A DNA stretch of 64,000 nt from UKL13-2 sp036394575. GTDB taxonomy: Bacteria > Pseudomonadota > Gammaproteobacteria > Burkholderiales > Usitatibacteraceae. Shown piece after piece: positions 63,032-64,000 of this stretch. Position 1 is the stretch's first letter, and each line of letters opens with the position of its first letter. The notes below the pieces were generated by a model, which was not told the DNA's origin, searched no databases, and was given only the letters and a program-made list of their open reading frames with translations. The stretch is from NCBI GenBank assembly GCA_036394575.1, contig DASWEY010000019.1, positions 49,011-113,010 on the forward strand. Direction: 5' to 3'. The position numbers and the translations under genes are program-made.

Positions 63032-63938
63032 CGGCCAGTTTCGCGGCGCGGTGTTCCCAGAACGCCGCCATCATGCCGGCCGCCACGATCATCGCCCCGC
63101 CCGCCCAGTCCTGCAGACGCGAAACCTCCCCGGCCAGAAAGTGTGCGGCGACGGCGGCCACCACCAGTTCGAACAACAGCACCACCGCCGCGCGATTCGC
63201 CGCCAGTTTGCTCAGGCCGTACTGCAGAGTGACACTGGTCGACATCAGCACCGCGCCGATCACCGCGATCAGCAGCGCATGCGGCGCCGCCAGCGGCAGC
63301 CATTGCCCGGTGCCGGGCGCCAGCCATAGCGCCACCGGCAGCGCCACCACGGCTACACCGATGGCGCCGGCCAGGGACTTGGCCTGCGGCGTCACCTGAT
63401 GCGCGCCCTTGACCAGCACATTGCACAAGGCGAAGGCGAAGCCCGCCGCCAGTCCCAGCCATTCGTAACCGTTGCGCGGCGCCGGGAAGCCCAGTGCCGG
63501 CTGCCATAGCATCACCACCGCCCCGGCCATCGCCAGGGCCGCGGTCGCATAACCGATGAGGGTCAGGCGCTCTTTCAGGATCAGGCGCGCCAGCGGCACC
63601 GTCCACAGCGGCGCCAGATAGAACAGCAGCACGATGCGCAATACCTCGGCTTCCATGATCGCCACCAGGTAGGCCACATTGGTGAAGCCGGCGGACAGGC
63701 CGATGCCCAGCATCCATGCCGTGTTCGGCAAAAATTCGCGCCAGGCGCGCGGGAACAGGAGCAGGCCGACGACGATCGACACCAGGTAGGAAAGCAGGGT
63801 CGCCACCGGCGCGGGCAGGCCGGCGCCCTGCATCAGGCGAAACGGATACCAGAGAATGCCCCAGGAAGTGGCGCCCAGCATCAAGGCGAAAACCGGCAGC
63901 AGGGTCGGGGCGGGCGCCGACGGGGAACGAGGGGACAA
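63024..63938 (-). CDS. EamA/DMT-family transporter
   Basis: A 304-residue, ten-span drug/metabolite transporter with two EamA repeats (LMLGATSWGILWYPFRLMQ; GLAAGFAFALCNVLVKGAHQV) and the repeat-ending RLILKERLTLIGYATAALAMAGAVVML. Substrate unknown. The remaining 62 bases to the window end hold only its upstream region. Confidence 0.9.
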   Translation of the reverse strand: MSPRSPSAPAPTLLPVFALMLGATSWGILWYPFRLMQGAGLPAPVATLLSYLVSIVVGLLLFPRAWREFLPNTAWMLGIGLSAGFTNVAYLVAIMEAEVLRIVLLFYLAPLWTVPLARLILKERLTLIGYATAALAMAGAVVMLWQPALGFPAPRNGYEWLGLAAGFAFALCNVLVKGAHQVTPQAKSLAGAIGVAVVALPVALWLAPGTGQWLPLAAPHALLIAVIGAVLMSTSVTLQYGLSKLAANRAAVVLLFELVVAAVAAHFLAGEVSRLQDWAGGAMIVAAGMMAAFWEHRAAKLAAS

Positions 63939-64000
63939 AGCAGAAACCTTATAATGGGCGCCTTGCTGCGGTCGATGCCGGCAATGAGTCGCCCGGGACA

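Overview
The window reads as chromosome of a GC-rich betaproteobacterium of the order Burkholderiales, most likely close to the Oxalobacteraceae. This is inferred from gene content and order (PP0621-pilS-pilR-ampD, ispB/rplU-rpmA-obg-proB, guaB/guaA, rnfH-ratA/smpB) and from high-GC codon use. It is a core-gene backbone with one clearly AT-richer accessory patch.

Layout. 0.1-4.3 kb: two DUF1508 genes, then nrdA with a long leader carrying two DnaA boxes and a tandem NrdR operator. 4.6-8.3 kb: a MASE1-PASx4-GGDEF-EAL protein. 8.4-13.4 kb: ampD, pilR, pilS, a PP0621-family gene and fpr. 13.5-18 kb: tRNA-Pro, ispB, then rplU-rpmA-obg-proB behind a near-consensus promoter. 18-23.8 kb: a lytic transglycosylase, a 1318-residue CHASE hybrid kinase and a His-rich CDF metal exporter. 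24.2-28.5 kb: tRNA-Glu, tRNA-Ala, gltX, dcd, a DUF1330 gene, a TPR gene and apbC. 28.7-31.7 kb: metG, a release-factor-like gene and an acylphosphatase, overlapping end to end. 32-36.5 kb: small accessory genes (GNAT, DUF3455 lipoprotein, RibD-like reductase, GFA, a decayed brnTA pair, ABM monooxygenase). 36.6-39.3 kb: the AT-rich patch. 39.7-49 kb: dnaE, an intradiol dioxygenase, two alpha/beta hydrolases, a wax-ester-synthase family gene, tadA and RidA. 49.2-55.3 kb: a transglutaminase, a csbD remnant and the DUF2339/DUF3999 membrane pair. 55.4-60.4 kb: guaB-GST-MFS-guaA. 60.6-64 kb: envelope proteins, rnfH-ratA, smpB and an EamA transporter.

Most interesting locus: 36647-38240. A tiny Rhs-tail protein has its own Sec signal peptide and a C-terminal DUF2778/Tlde1-like L,D-transpeptidase-type domain with H157 and C171. 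Its stop overlaps (ATGA) the start of a secreted protein, and a diverged paralogue of that protein follows. I read this as a stand-alone periplasmic peptidoglycan toxin with two immunity candidates, or a domesticated cell-wall enzyme.

Repeats. An interspersed palindromic element of about 60-85 bp (family A; arms TTGGCGCGG / CCGCGCCAA, outer ends TCCAGCATT and GGCGTTCTACG) occurs eight times in intergenic gaps. Twice it supplies the stop codon of the neighbouring gene (obg, rnfH). Two copies sit directly beside a second, larger palindrome (family B), and a third family (C) occurs at 46.0 kb and in fragments.
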